Shown: positions 44,593-53,450 of the stretch, piece after piece
How the letters are laid out: every line of letters starts with the position of its first letter
Position numbering within the stretch: position 1 is the first letter of the stretch
Source: Nitratireductor soli
Lineage (GTDB): Bacteria > Pseudomonadota > Alphaproteobacteria > Rhizobiales > Rhizobiaceae
Direction of reading: 5' to 3'
DNA: 64,000 nt
Assembly: GCF_001050155.1 (NCBI RefSeq)
Contig: NZ_LFVY01000008.1
Span: 1 to 64,000, forward strand
Notes under the pieces: model-generated
What the model was told of the DNA's origin: nothing
What the model saw: the letters and a program-made list of their open reading frames with translations, nothing else
Database searches by the model: none
Position numbers and translations under genes: made by a program

Positions 44593-45878
44593 TGGCGTGG
44601 CCGATCGGCATGGCGGCGCTGCTCGCCCTGATCTTCGCCGGCGTTCCCATCGCCTTCGCCATGACGGCGGTCGGGCTCATCGGCGTGGTCTCGATCATCG
44701 GCTGGCAGCCGGCGCTGGCGATGATCGGACAGGTCTATTTCGACAGCGGCCGCAGCTACACGCTGTCGGTGGTTCCGCTGTTCCTGCTGATGGGCAATCT
44801 CGTCGTTCAATCAGGTGTCGCGGGCGATCTGTATGCCGCTGCCAATGCGTGGCTCAGGCACCGCAAGGGCGGGCTCGCCATGGCCACCATCGTCGCCTGC
44901 GGCGGTTTCTCGTCGGTCTGCGGATCGTCGCTCGCCACCACCGCGACCATGGCCCGCATCTCGCTGCCGGCAATGCGCAAATATGGCTATTCGGATCGGC
45001 TGGCGGCCTCGTCGATTGCCGCCGGCGGGACGCTCGGCATTCTCATTCCGCCGTCGGTGATCCTGGTCATCTACGGCATTCTCACCCAGCAGAACATCGG
45101 CAAACTGTTTCTGGCCGGCATCCTGCCGGGCATTGTCGGCGTCATCGGCTACATGATCGCCGTGCGCCTGTCGCTGGTCATGTACCGCGAGCATCTGGAG
45201 ACCGAACCGAAGCTGCCGCTGATCGACCGCATCCGCGCGCTGCGCGGCGTGGTCTGGGCGCTCGGTCTGTTCGTGTTCGTGCTGGGCGGCATCTATCTGG
45301 GCGTGTTCACGGCGACGGAAGCTGCCGGCATGGGGGCGGGGGGCGCCTTCCTGCTGACCTTCATGCGCGGCCGGCTGACCCTGCGCGACACGCTGTCGAC
45401 GCTGTTCGACACGGCCAAGACCACGGCGGTGATGTTCTTCATCCTGTTCGGCGCGCTGTATTTCCTGAACTACGTCAATTTCTCCGGATTGACGGGCGAT
45501 CTCAGGAACTGGATCAACGCGCTCGGCGTCGGGCCGTACCAGGTCATCTTCATGGTGGTCATCGTCTATCTGGTGCTCGGCTGCCTGCTCGAGAGCATCT
45601 CGATGATCACGCTGACGGTGCCGATCCTGTTTCCCATCGTCACCGGCCTCGGCTTCGACCCGATCTGGTTCGGCATCTTCGTGGTCATCGCCACCGAGTT
45701 GAGCTTCATCACGCCGCCCATCGGCATGAACGTCTTCGTCATGCGCACGGTCGCGCCCGACATTCCGATCGAACGGATCTTCGCCGGCATCGTCCCTTTC
45801 GTGGCGATGGACGTCGTGCGGCTCGGGCTGCTGATCGCGCTTCCCGCGATGGCGCTCTTGATCCCGAACTCCATGTGA
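44592..45878 (+). CDS. TRAP transporter large permease (DctM family)
   Basis: This 428-residue multi-helix protein shows GSSLATTATMARISLPAM, AAGGTLGILIPPSVI and VFTATEAAGMGA, the DctM landmarks, and resembles the one at 608-1909. It completes a DctPQM system for sodium-coupled uptake. The MarR gene begins 10 bp downstream. A GTG at 44589 is an alternative start, but ATG at 44592 overlaps the dctQ stop. Confidence 0.94.
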   Translation: MAWPIGMAALLALIFAGVPIAFAMTAVGLIGVVSIIGWQPALAMIGQVYFDSGRSYTLSVVPLFLLMGNLVVQSGVAGDLYAAANAWLRHRKGGLAMATIVACGGFSSVCGSSLATTATMARISLPAMRKYGYSDRLAASSIAAGGTLGILIPPSVILVIYGILTQQNIGKLFLAGILPGIVGVIGYMIAVRLSLVMYREHLETEPKLPLIDRIRALRGVVWALGLFVFVLGGIYLGVFTATEAAGMGAGGAFLLTFMRGRLTLRDTLSTLFDTAKTTAVMFFILFGALYFLNYVNFSGLTGDLRNWINALGVGPYQVIFMVVIVYLVLGCLLESISMITLTVPILFPIVTGLGFDPIWFGIFVVIATELSFITPPIGMNVFVMRTVAPDIPIERIFAGIVPFVAMDVVRLGLLIALPAMALLIPNSM

Positions 45879-45888
45879 CAGGACGGTC

Positions 45889-46404
45889 ATGAACACCATA
45901 GTCAAGAAAGAACACGGGATCGATGTTGCGGGCAATAGCGGGTTTGTCGGCGAGTACCTGCTGTATCTGCTCGCGGCGGCGAGCGATGTGGCCAGCGCCG
46001 ATTTTCATGCGCAGGTACGCGAGCGGGGATTGAAGGTGCCCGAATGGCGCATTCTTGCCTGCCTCAGCGATACCGACGGCCAGATGGTCACCCGATTGTC
46101 CCAGCTCTCCCTGATCGAGCAGTCGCATCTCACCAAGATCGTCGACCAGATGGCGGTCAAGGGCCTCGTGAAGCGACGCAGCGACGACCGCGACCGACGG
46201 CGCGTGCGCGTCTACCTGACCGAAAGCGGACGCGTGCTGGGGCTCGAACTGGTCGAGGCGGCGCGGGCGCATGAGCACGCCATCGTCAAGCAGATGCGAC
46301 CGGGCGAGGCGGCGCTGCTGAAGCAGGCGCTGAAGCATATCCACGCGCTCTATGGCGCCGGCCTGTCCGCTCTGCCGGAGGAAACGGAGACAACATCACG
46401 ATGA
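45889..46404 (+). CDS. MarR-family transcriptional regulator
   Basis: This 171-residue protein has the MarR winged helix (MVTRLSQLSLIEQSHLTKIVDQM followed by the wing DDRDRRRVRVYLTESG). MarR proteins often respond to aromatic carboxylates or CoA thioesters and repress nearby catabolic genes. Located directly behind the TRAP genes, it probably controls the divergent promoter at 42848-43057. Its stop overlaps the RidA-like gene (ATGA). Confidence 0.92.
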   Translation: MNTIVKKEHGIDVAGNSGFVGEYLLYLLAAASDVASADFHAQVRERGLKVPEWRILACLSDTDGQMVTRLSQLSLIEQSHLTKIVDQMAVKGLVKRRSDDRDRRRVRVYLTESGRVLGLELVEAARAHEHAIVKQMRPGEAALLKQALKHIHALYGAGLSALPEETETTSR

Positions 46405-46850
46405 ACGAGATCGCCAATCCCAACGCGGCAAAACCGGCCGGGCTCCTGCACCGCATCCTGCAGCCGGAAGGCTGGCCGACGCCGAAGGGCTACGCCAACG
46501 CCGTGATGACCGATGGCGGCCTCATCTTCACGGGCGGTTTGGTCGGCTGGGACGCGCAGGGCCGCTTCCCCGAAGGCTTCGTCGCGCAGGCGCACCAGAC
46601 GTTCCGCAACATAAGCGCGGTTCTGGCGGAGGCCGGCGCCGGCCCCGAGCACCTGACGCGGCTGACCTGGTACGTCAGGAGCGTCGAGGACTATCTGGCC
46701 GATCCGAAGGGCCTCGGCCAGGCCTATCGCGATGTTTTCGGGCGCTGCTTCCCGGCCATGGCGACGGTGGAGGTGACGCGCCTGGTGGAACCGGACGCGC
46801 TTCTGGAAATCGAGGCGACGGCAGTCCTGCCGGCCAGCCCGGCGAAATGA
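46401..46850 (+). CDS. RidA/YjgF-family protein
   Basis: This 149-residue protein belongs to the RidA superfamily, trimers that hydrolyse reactive enamines and imines or related intermediates. The core VMTDGGLIFTGGLVGWDAQGRFP and the C-terminal FPAMATVEVTRLVEPDALLEIEATA are typical. The conserved Arg of true RidA enzymes appears at the expected MATVEVTRL position only in part, so it may be an Rid subfamily with another substrate. It is coupled to marR by 4 bp. The 27-bp repeat array starts on the last base of its stop codon. Confidence 0.9.
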   Translation: MNEIANPNAAKPAGLLHRILQPEGWPTPKGYANAVMTDGGLIFTGGLVGWDAQGRFPEGFVAQAHQTFRNISAVLAEAGAGPEHLTRLTWYVRSVEDYLADPKGLGQAYRDVFGRCFPAMATVEVTRLVEPDALLEIEATAVLPASPAK

Positions 46851-47308
46851 TGGCCTGCCATTCGCAGGTATTGGGAATGGCCTGCTTTCCGCAGGCGATG
46901 GGAACGGCCTGCCTTTCGCAGGCGATGGGAACGGCCTGCCTTTCGCAGGCGATGGGAACGGCCTGCCTTTCGCAGGCGATGGGAACGGCCTGCCTTTCGC
47001 AGGCGATGGGAACGGCCTGCCTTTCGCAGGCGATGGGAACGGCCTGCCTTTCGCAGGCGATGGGAACGGCCTGCCTTTCGCAGGCGATGGGAACGGCCTG
47101 CCTTTCGCAGGCGATGGGAACGGCCTGCCTTTCGCAGGCGATGGGAACGGCCTGCCTTTCGCAGGCGATGGGAACGGCCTGCCTTTCGCAGGCGATGGGA
47201 ACGGCCTGCCTTTCGCAGGCGATGGGAACGGCCTGCCTTTCGCAGGCGATGGGAACGGCCTGCCTTTCGCAGGCGATGGGAACGGCCTGCCTTTCGCAGG
47301 CGATGGGA
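46850..47308. repeat. 17 x 27-bp tandem array of hairpin units
   Basis: The 459 bases are exactly 17 units of 27 bp. Units 3-17 are identical, and units 1 and 2 (46850-46903) are slightly changed. Each unit holds GCCTGC-CTTTC-GCAGGC, a 6-bp stem with a 5-base loop, followed by GATGGGAAC. The array fills the whole gap between the RidA-like gene and the gene at 47320, and its last unit supplies part of the GGGAGGAG ribosome-binding site. There are no spacers. All reading frames are open because 27 is a multiple of three; I see no evidence that it is translated. Confidence 0.95.
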
Positions 47309-47319
47309 GGAGAAGCAAG

Positions 47320-48396
47320 ATGAAGGTAGTGGTGGTGGGCGGAGGCAACGGCTCCTATGCGGCGGCGGCGGATTTCGCCGAAGCGGGGCACGATGTGCGC
47401 TGGTGGCGGCGCGACCGCGAAAGCTTTGCCGATATCACGGCCGCCGGCGGCATCACGCTGACCGACCACAAGGGCAGCCGCCACGTCGCCGTGGCGCCGA
47501 CCGACGATCTTGCCGTGGCGCTCAAGGGAGCTGAGCTGATCGTCGCGCCGACGCCCGCCTTCGCCCAGGAGGACATCGCCGCCCGGCTGGCGCCGCATCT
47601 GGAAGACGGGCAGGTGATCTATCTGCCGCCCGGCACGTTCGGCTCCTACATCATGATGAAGCGCATTCGCGATGCCGGCTCCACGGCGGACATCGCCATC
47701 GCCGAGACGGGCACGCTTCCATGGCTGACGCGCAAGCAGGGGCCGCTCGAGGTCCGCGTGACGACGCGCGCCTCGCGCCTGCCGACGGGCGTGCTGCCGG
47801 CGCGGCATACGGACCACGCCATCAAGGCCATAGAAGGTGTGTTTCCCGCATCGATCGAGCCCGTTGAGGATGCGCTGTCCGGTGCGCTGATGAATGCCGG
47901 CCCGATCATCCATCCGCCGCTGATCCTGATGAACGCCGGCCCCATCGAGCATTTCGAACGCTGGGACATTCACAATGAAGGCACGCAGCCGGCGATCCGC
48001 CGCACGCATACGGCCCTCGACAATGAGCGCATCGCCATCCGCGAGGCGCTGGGCTATGGCGCACCGCATTTCCCGCTCGCCGACCATTACGAGACCAGCG
48101 ACTGGATGTATGGCAATCTGGCGCATGACAAGCTCGTCGGCTCCGGCGACTGGCACGAGAACCTCGACCTGAAGTCGCACCGCTATATGCTGGAAGATGT
48201 CGGCCTCGGCCTCGCCTTCCTCGTCTCTGTGGGCGAATGGGCGGGCGTTCCCTGTCCCGTTGCCGCCGGCCTTCTGGCGATCGCCGGGGCGGTGGCCGAG
48301 CGCGATTTCCGCCAAGAGGGCCGCACGATGGAACAGCTTGGCCTGGCCGGTGAAAGCCGCGAGGCCGTGCAGACGATGCTGCGCGAGGGGTTGTGA
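47320..48396 (+). CDS. NAD/NADP octopine/nopaline dehydrogenase-family protein
   Basis: This 358-residue protein has an N-terminal Rossmann domain (VVVGGGNGSYAAAADF) and the helical octopine dehydrogenase C-terminal domain (ALDNERIAIREALGYG, then the conserved His in GAPHFPLADHYE). The family reduces imines formed from amino acids and keto acids or oxidises the reverse products. The start at 47320 follows GGGAGGAGAAG, made by the last repeat unit. It is coupled to the 3-hydroxyacyl-CoA dehydrogenase gene by overlap. The substrate is unknown; the RidA-like neighbour also handles imines, which fits. Confidence 0.9.
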   Translation: MKVVVVGGGNGSYAAAADFAEAGHDVRWWRRDRESFADITAAGGITLTDHKGSRHVAVAPTDDLAVALKGAELIVAPTPAFAQEDIAARLAPHLEDGQVIYLPPGTFGSYIMMKRIRDAGSTADIAIAETGTLPWLTRKQGPLEVRVTTRASRLPTGVLPARHTDHAIKAIEGVFPASIEPVEDALSGALMNAGPIIHPPLILMNAGPIEHFERWDIHNEGTQPAIRRTHTALDNERIAIREALGYGAPHFPLADHYETSDWMYGNLAHDKLVGSGDWHENLDLKSHRYMLEDVGLGLAFLVSVGEWAGVPCPVAAGLLAIAGAVAERDFRQEGRTMEQLGLAGESREAVQTMLREGL

Positions 48397-49379
48397 TGGC
48401 GCACGGTGTGACAATTGCCTGTATCGGCGCCGGCCGCATGGGCCGCGGCATTGCGCAATGCGTCGCCTATGCCGGCCATGCCGTGCGCCTGATCGATGCG
48501 AAGGAGCGCGACGCGGATGCGTTCGCGACATTGCGGGACGAGGCGCTGAACGAAATTCGCACGGCGCTCGAGGCCATCGCATCGCTGGGCGCTTTCAAAC
48601 CCGATGCCGTTCCGACGATCATGAAGCGGGTCAGCATCGTGCCACGCGGCGAGGCTGCGGCGGGGCTTTCGGGCGCGCGCATCGCATTCGAGGGCGTGCC
48701 CGAGGTGCTGGAGGCCAAGCGCGATGCGTTCGCATTGTTCGATGCCCATGCCGATGGCGAGGCGGTGCTTGCCTCCACCACCTCGACCATGCTGTCGACC
48801 GAACTTGCCGGCCTGACGGCATCGCCGGAGCGCTTCCTCAACGCCCATTGGCTCAACCCGGCCTTCCTGATGCCGCTGGTCGAGCTCAGCCCGGCTGATG
48901 AGACGACCGAGGCGACGATCGCCTTCGTGCGGGAGTTCCTGGAAGGCATCGGCAAGGTGCCGATCGTCTGCAAGGCGTCTCCCGGCTACATCGTGCCGCG
49001 CATCCAGGCGCTGGCGATGAACGAGGCGGCACGCATCGTCGAAGAAGGCGTGGCGAGCGCCGAGGACGTCGACAAGGCGGTGACCTATGGTTTCGGCCTG
49101 CGCTTCGGTGTGCTCGGCCTGCTCGAATTCATCGACTGGGGCGGCGGCGACATCCTCTACTACGCCAGCCGCTACCTTGCCGGCGCGTTCGACGACGAGC
49201 GCTACGCGGCGCCGGAAATCATCAGCAGGAACATGGAGGAGGGACGGATCGGCCTGAAGACCGGTTCGGGCTTCTTCGATTATGCCGGCGTCGACGTCGA
49301 TGCCTATCGCCAGCGCCGGATGGCCGCCTTCCTGAAGGCGCTGGACCATGCCGGGCTCGTGCGTGCGCCGGTTCTTTGA
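48396..49379 (+). CDS. 3-hydroxyacyl-CoA dehydrogenase-family protein
   Basis: This 327-residue protein has the GAGRMGRGIAQ nucleotide motif, the catalytic His in NAHWLNPAFLMPLVE (about residue 148), and the C-terminal dimer domain with FGLRFGVLGLLEF and GLKTGSGFFDY. It is the 3-hydroxybutyryl-CoA dehydrogenase type, which may also act on free hydroxy-acids such as L-carnitine or gulonate. It overlaps the preceding dehydrogenase gene by one base. A second TRAP system starts 69 bp downstream, probably in the same operon. Confidence 0.92.
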   Translation: MAHGVTIACIGAGRMGRGIAQCVAYAGHAVRLIDAKERDADAFATLRDEALNEIRTALEAIASLGAFKPDAVPTIMKRVSIVPRGEAAAGLSGARIAFEGVPEVLEAKRDAFALFDAHADGEAVLASTTSTMLSTELAGLTASPERFLNAHWLNPAFLMPLVELSPADETTEATIAFVREFLEGIGKVPIVCKASPGYIVPRIQALAMNEAARIVEEGVASAEDVDKAVTYGFGLRFGVLGLLEFIDWGGGDILYYASRYLAGAFDDERYAAPEIISRNMEEGRIGLKTGSGFFDYAGVDVDAYRQRRMAAFLKALDHAGLVRAPVL

Positions 49380-49448
49380 AGGGACGATTGAACGACATCT
49401 GAAACCGAACCGGACGGGACAAGCCGGACAACCAGAGAGGACGAAGAA

Positions 49449-50474
49449 ATGCACCAAGCCACACCAAACACCATCGCCAGGGCGCTGAAGCGCGGTCTCA
49501 TCGCAACCGCGCTGACGGCTATTGCCTTCACCGGCGCCTTTACCGGCCAGGCCAATGCCGAAGAGACCCTGCGGGCGATCTCGGCCTTCCCGCAATCGCT
49601 GGCCTTCTCGCAGAGCTTCAAGGGCTATGTCGACCTCGTCAACGAGCGCGGCAAGGGCGTCGTCCAGATCAATTATGTGGGCGGCCCGGAGATGTTCCCG
49701 CCGAACCAGCAGGTCGATGCGGTGCGCCGCGGCGTCATCGACATGCAGTATGGTCCCGCTTCCTACTATCTCGGCACCATGCCGGAAGCCGACGCCTGGG
49801 TCGGCTCGACCGTGACGGCGATTGCGGCGCGCGAGAATGGCGGCTTCGCCATCATGCAGGAGGCGTTCTCCAAGAAGCTCGGCGTGAACCTGCTCGCCCA
49901 TCTCGATACGGGCGTGAAGTTCTACATCTACACGATCAACGAACCGAAGCGCACCGACGATGGCGGCGTCGATCTCGACGGCCAGCGCATCCGTTCGCAG
50001 CCGATCTACAATTCCTTCTTCGAGGCGCTCGGCGCAATCCCCGTCTCCGTGCCGGTGCCGGACGTCTATACCGGCCTCGAGCGCAACACGTTCGACGGTT
50101 CGGGCTGGCCTATCGTCGGCATTCGCGACCTCTCCTGGGACAAGTTCCTGCGCTATCGCATCGACCCCGGCTTCTTCCAGACGGATCTCGCCGTGGTCAT
50201 CAACCCGGCGAAATGGGATGGGTTGAGCGAGGAGGCCAAGAAGGTGCTCAACGACGCGGCGGCGGAGTACGAGAAGACCTCCTATGATAATTTCCAGACG
50301 GTGATCGAGGAGACCGACACGGCCGTGCGCGAAAACGGCATGGAGGTCATCGCGCTCGAGGGCGACGCGCAGGCGAAATTCCTCGACCTTGCCTATGACA
50401 GCGCCTGGAAGCGGATGAAGGATTCCGGTTCGGAATATTACGACGCGCTGCGCCAAGCGTATTACGACCGCTGA
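49449..50474 (+). CDS. TRAP transporter substrate-binding protein (DctP family, second type)
   Basis: This 341-residue periplasmic protein has a long signal sequence (GLIATALTAIAFTGAFTGQANAEE) and a mature domain with FPQSLAFSQSFKGYVDLVNERGKGVVQINYVGGPEM, different from the other two DctP proteins in the window. It is thus a separate TRAP family with another ligand. The gene is followed by two large hairpins before the permease genes, which may allow more binding protein than permease to be made. Confidence 0.93.
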   Translation: MHQATPNTIARALKRGLIATALTAIAFTGAFTGQANAEETLRAISAFPQSLAFSQSFKGYVDLVNERGKGVVQINYVGGPEMFPPNQQVDAVRRGVIDMQYGPASYYLGTMPEADAWVGSTVTAIAARENGGFAIMQEAFSKKLGVNLLAHLDTGVKFYIYTINEPKRTDDGGVDLDGQRIRSQPIYNSFFEALGAIPVSVPVPDVYTGLERNTFDGSGWPIVGIRDLSWDKFLRYRIDPGFFQTDLAVVINPAKWDGLSEEAKKVLNDAAAEYEKTSYDNFQTVIEETDTAVRENGMEVIALEGDAQAKFLDLAYDSAWKRMKDSGSEYYDALRQAYYDR

Positions 50475-50486
50475 CACCCGTGCAAC

Positions 50487-50529
50487 GCTTCAATCGAAAT
50501 GAAGGCTTCGCATTCATTTCGATTGAAGC
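50487..50529. other. perfect 17-bp stem-loop after dctP
   Basis: GCTTCAATCGAAATGAA (50487-50503) pairs perfectly with 50513-50529 around a 9-base loop. It begins 12 bp after the dctP stop. There is no T-run behind it. It is likely an mRNA-stabilising or attenuating element that sets the binding protein to permease ratio. Confidence 0.7.
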
Positions 50530-50552
50530 AAAGTTGCCCTGGATTCAATAAT

Positions 50553-50609
50553 CTAGTGGCCTGCTTGTCCCAGTCCAAACCTGTCGGTTTGGCTGGGGCA
50601 GGACACTAG
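50553..50609. other. second large stem-loop between dctP and dctQ
   Basis: Outer arms CTAGTGGCCTGC and GCAGGACACTAG (one mismatch) enclose inner arms CCCAGTCCAAACC and GGTTTGGCTGGG with a TGTC loop. Together they form a 57-base hairpin. It lies behind the 17-bp stem at 50487-50529 and before the small permease gene. Its repeat-like form suggests an inserted palindromic element. Confidence 0.7.
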
Positions 50610-50665
50610 AGCGGCGGACACTCTGGACGGGTGTCCCCCGCTTCCTCACCGGGGAGCCGCCCTTC

Positions 50666-51163
50666 ATGTTTCTGCTACGCATCTACAATCGGATCATCCT
50701 CGGGCTGGCGGCGCTCGGCGCGGCCAGCCTCGTCTTCATTTCGGTGGCGATCATCATCGATGTCGTGCTGCGCAACACGGGCTATCGCCCGTTCCAGTCG
50801 ACCAGCGCGATCGTCGAATATGTGATGCTGTTCTCGACCATGGCGGCAGCGCCCTGGCTGGTGCGCACCAACGGCCATGTGGCGATCTACTCCTTCGTCG
50901 GGGCGATGCCGGACCGCGCGCGGCTGCTGGCGGGGCGCATCGTGCTCGTCCTTGCCATCCTGACGCTCGGGCTTCTGTGCTGGCGCGCCGCCGCCGTCGG
51001 TCTCGAAATGGTGCAGTCGCGCGCCGTCGACATGCGCTCCGTCAACATCCCCTCCTGGGTGCTCTACGCCATGCTGTCGGGTGGCTTCGGTCTGATGGCG
51101 CTCGAGTTCCTGCGCCTGCTTGTGGGCGGGCAGACCTATACGGGCAGCGGAGGAGCACACTGA
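50666..51163 (+). CDS. TRAP transporter small permease (DctQ family)
   Basis: This 165-residue membrane protein has four hydrophobic helices and the DctQ start FISVAIIIDVVLRNTGY. The ATG follows GGGGAG. Its stop overlaps the large-permease start (TGATG). It lies 191 bp after dctP, a gap holding two hairpins, so it may be expressed at a lower level than the binding protein. Confidence 0.92.
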   Translation: MFLLRIYNRIILGLAALGAASLVFISVAIIIDVVLRNTGYRPFQSTSAIVEYVMLFSTMAAAPWLVRTNGHVAIYSFVGAMPDRARLLAGRIVLVLAILTLGLLCWRAAAVGLEMVQSRAVDMRSVNIPSWVLYAMLSGGFGLMALEFLRLLVGGQTYTGSGGAH

Positions 51164-52479
51164 TGGCCTGGTATGAAGCCGCCGTCCTGATGATCTGCGG
51201 CCTGATGTTCCTGATGTTCTTCGGCATGCCGGTGGCGATCGCCTTCCTGGCCATCAACATCGTCGGCGTCTACATCTTCATGGGCGGGCTGATCGGCATC
51301 GACCAGCTCGTCGCCAACGCCACGACCTCGGTGACCAGTTTCGCGCTGGTGCCCGTTCCCCTGTTCCTCATCATGGGCGAGCTCCTGTTCCACACGGGGC
51401 TGGCCATCCGCGTGTTCGATGCACTGGACAAGTGCTTTGGTGGCATCAAGGGGCGGCTCTCCTACCTGACGGTGGGCGGTGGCACGATCTTCGCCACCCT
51501 GTCGGGTTCGTCCATGGCCAACACCGCCATGCTCGGCACGACGCTGATGCCCGACATGATCAAGCGTGGGTACAAGCCGCACATGATCATGGGGCCGATC
51601 CTGGCCACCGGCGGCCTTGCGATGATCATCCCGCCCTCGTCGCTGGCCGTGCTGCTCGGCTCGCTGGCGCGCATAGACGTTGGCGCGCTGCTGATCGCCG
51701 GCCTCGTGCCGGGCCTGGTGCTGGCGCTGATGTTCATCGCCACGATCCGCGTCCAGATCGCCCTCGATCCGGACGCCGCCCCCGGCTACGCCGCCGAGCG
51801 CGCCAGCCTGGGCGAAATCGCCCGCGCCGTCGCGGTCGATGTCCTGCCCATGGGCATCGTCGTCTTCGCCGTGGTCGGCCTGATCCTGCTCGGCTGGGCG
51901 ACGCCGACCGAATCGGCAGCCTTCGGCGCCTTGTCGGTGGTGGCGCTTTCGGCGGTCTACCGGACGCTGAGCTGGGAAGCCGTCGTGAAGTCGCTGACCG
52001 GCACGCTGAAGGTTTCGGCGATGATGCTGATGATCATCGTCGGCTCGACGACCTTCTCGCAGATCCTCGCCTTCTCCGGCGCGTCCTCGGGGCTGATCGC
52101 GTTTGCCACCAGCTTCGAACTGAACGCCTATCTGATCCTCGCCGTCATGTTCCTCGTCCTTTTGATCCTCGGCATGTTCATGGACCAGCTGTCGATCATG
52201 ATGCTGACGCTGCCGATCTTCATGCCACTGGTCGGCCTGTACGGTTTCGATCCGATCTGGTTCGGCGTCATCATGCTTTTGGCGCTCGAACTCAGCCTGG
52301 CGACGCCGCCCTTCGGCCTATTACTGTTCGTCATGGTCGGCGTCAGCCCGCGCGGCACGACCATCGGCCAGGTGGCGCTTGCGGCTCTTCCCTACATCGC
52401 CTGCACGCTGCTGCTGGTTGTCCTTCTCGCCCTCTTTCCGCAACTGGCCCTGTGGCTGCCGGGACTGATCAGGAGCTGA
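51163..52479 (+). CDS. TRAP transporter large permease (DctM family)
   Basis: This 438-residue multi-helix protein shows FALVPVPLFLIMGELLFHTGLA, SGSSMANTAMLGTTLMPDM and GGLAMIIPPSSLAVLLG, as in DctM proteins of the branch that pairs with the 49449-type binding protein. It completes the third TRAP system in the window. The racemase-family gene starts 4 bp after it. Confidence 0.94.
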   Translation: MAWYEAAVLMICGLMFLMFFGMPVAIAFLAINIVGVYIFMGGLIGIDQLVANATTSVTSFALVPVPLFLIMGELLFHTGLAIRVFDALDKCFGGIKGRLSYLTVGGGTIFATLSGSSMANTAMLGTTLMPDMIKRGYKPHMIMGPILATGGLAMIIPPSSLAVLLGSLARIDVGALLIAGLVPGLVLALMFIATIRVQIALDPDAAPGYAAERASLGEIARAVAVDVLPMGIVVFAVVGLILLGWATPTESAAFGALSVVALSAVYRTLSWEAVVKSLTGTLKVSAMMLMIIVGSTTFSQILAFSGASSGLIAFATSFELNAYLILAVMFLVLLILGMFMDQLSIMMLTLPIFMPLVGLYGFDPIWFGVIMLLALELSLATPPFGLLLFVMVGVSPRGTTIGQVALAALPYIACTLLLVVLLALFPQLALWLPGLIRS

Positions 52480-52483
52480 CCTC

Positions 52484-53257
52484 ATGAAAATCTGGTATCA
52501 AAGCTACGTCGACTACGAGAATGGCGCCGGCTATTGGGACGCGCTGCGCACGCATCTCGACGCCATCGTCGATCCGGGCACGCAGATCGACATCAAGGGC
52601 ATCACGCCGCATGACAGCTACGCGCACGCCATTGTCGAGTTCCGCTGCGCGCGCGAGGTGATCTGCAACGCGGTGAAGGCCGAGCGCGAGGGCTATGACG
52701 CCTTCATCATCGGCCATTTTCAGGATGCCGGCCTCTACGAGGCGCGCTCCGTGGTCGATATACCGGTGCTCGGCATGGGCGAGGCGTCGATGCTGCACGC
52801 CTGCCAGCTCGGCCAGCGTTCCGGCATCGTGACGATCAATCGCCGCTACATTCCCTGGTTCCATCATCAGATCGGCAAATACGGGCTGAGGGAACGTGTC
52901 ACCGGCGTTCACGCGATGGATTTCGAGCCCGGCCAGATTTTGGCCGCGTTCGGCTCCGACGAGCGGCTGGAAACCGTGCGCGCGCTGTTCGAGGCGCAGG
53001 CGAAACCGCTGGTGGAGCAGGGCGTCGATGTGCTGATCCCCGGCGGCGGCATTCCGATGCTGCTGTTCTCGCAGCTCCAGGCGCACCGGGTGGACGGCGC
53101 GCCGGTCATCAACGGCATCCCCATCGTCGTCAAGCTCGCCGAAATGGCGGTCAAGCTGCGCCGGCTGACCGGCCTCGGCACCAGCCGGACTTCTGACTTC
53201 GTGAAGCCGCCGCTGGAGATCATCGAGGAGTTCATGGCGCATCCCAAGGGGCTGTGA
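52484..53257 (+). CDS. Asp/Glu/hydantoin racemase-family protein lacking both catalytic Cys
   Basis: This 257-residue protein has the two-lobed Asp/Glu racemase fold, but both catalytic cysteines are missing. The first motif, usually CFxDPG, reads G-H78-FQDAG, and the second, usually GCAGM, reads PGGGIPM near residue 188. It cannot be a normal cysteine racemase. Such members may act as hydrolases, isomerases or decarboxylases of maleate or malonate type, but maleate isomerase also needs Cys. It ends the TRAP operon, so its substrate may be the imported acid. Confidence 0.88.
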   Translation: MKIWYQSYVDYENGAGYWDALRTHLDAIVDPGTQIDIKGITPHDSYAHAIVEFRCAREVICNAVKAEREGYDAFIIGHFQDAGLYEARSVVDIPVLGMGEASMLHACQLGQRSGIVTINRRYIPWFHHQIGKYGLRERVTGVHAMDFEPGQILAAFGSDERLETVRALFEAQAKPLVEQGVDVLIPGGGIPMLLFSQLQAHRVDGAPVINGIPIVVKLAEMAVKLRRLTGLGTSRTSDFVKPPLEIIEEFMAHPKGL

Positions 53258-53260
53258 TCG

Positions 53261-53299
53261 CGCCGCTTCCAGCAGGGAGCGATGATGGCGGGAGCGGCG
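53261..53299. terminator. hairpin after the TRAP-racemase operon
   Basis: CGCCGCT-T-CC (53261-53270) pairs with GG-AGCGGCG (53291-53299), a 9-bp stem with one bulge, directly after the racemase stop. The T-run is missing, so it may be a weak or Rho-assisted terminator. Nothing else is clear between here and 53451. Confidence 0.35.
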
Positions 53300-53450
53300 A
53301 AAGTAGACGCTGGACCCGGAAGCGAGAATCGTAGCCCCGTTGTAGGATTGCCTGACCCTGATCCGTCCTTTGGCGGCGAAGGCCCCAAACCGTCGGTTTA
53401 GAGAAGTGATCTCGGTCCGGCGGTCGGGCCCGAAACCAAGGAGAACGGAA

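Noticed and set aside
46850-47308. CRISPR array
   Set aside because: The 27-bp units follow one another without any spacers, and no cas gene is near; it is a tandem minisatellite of hairpins.
46350-48582. Long repeat-protein genes running through the 27-bp array in several frames
   Set aside because: The unit length is a multiple of three, so every frame stays open. These readings cross well-supported genes in other frames and have no convincing start sites.
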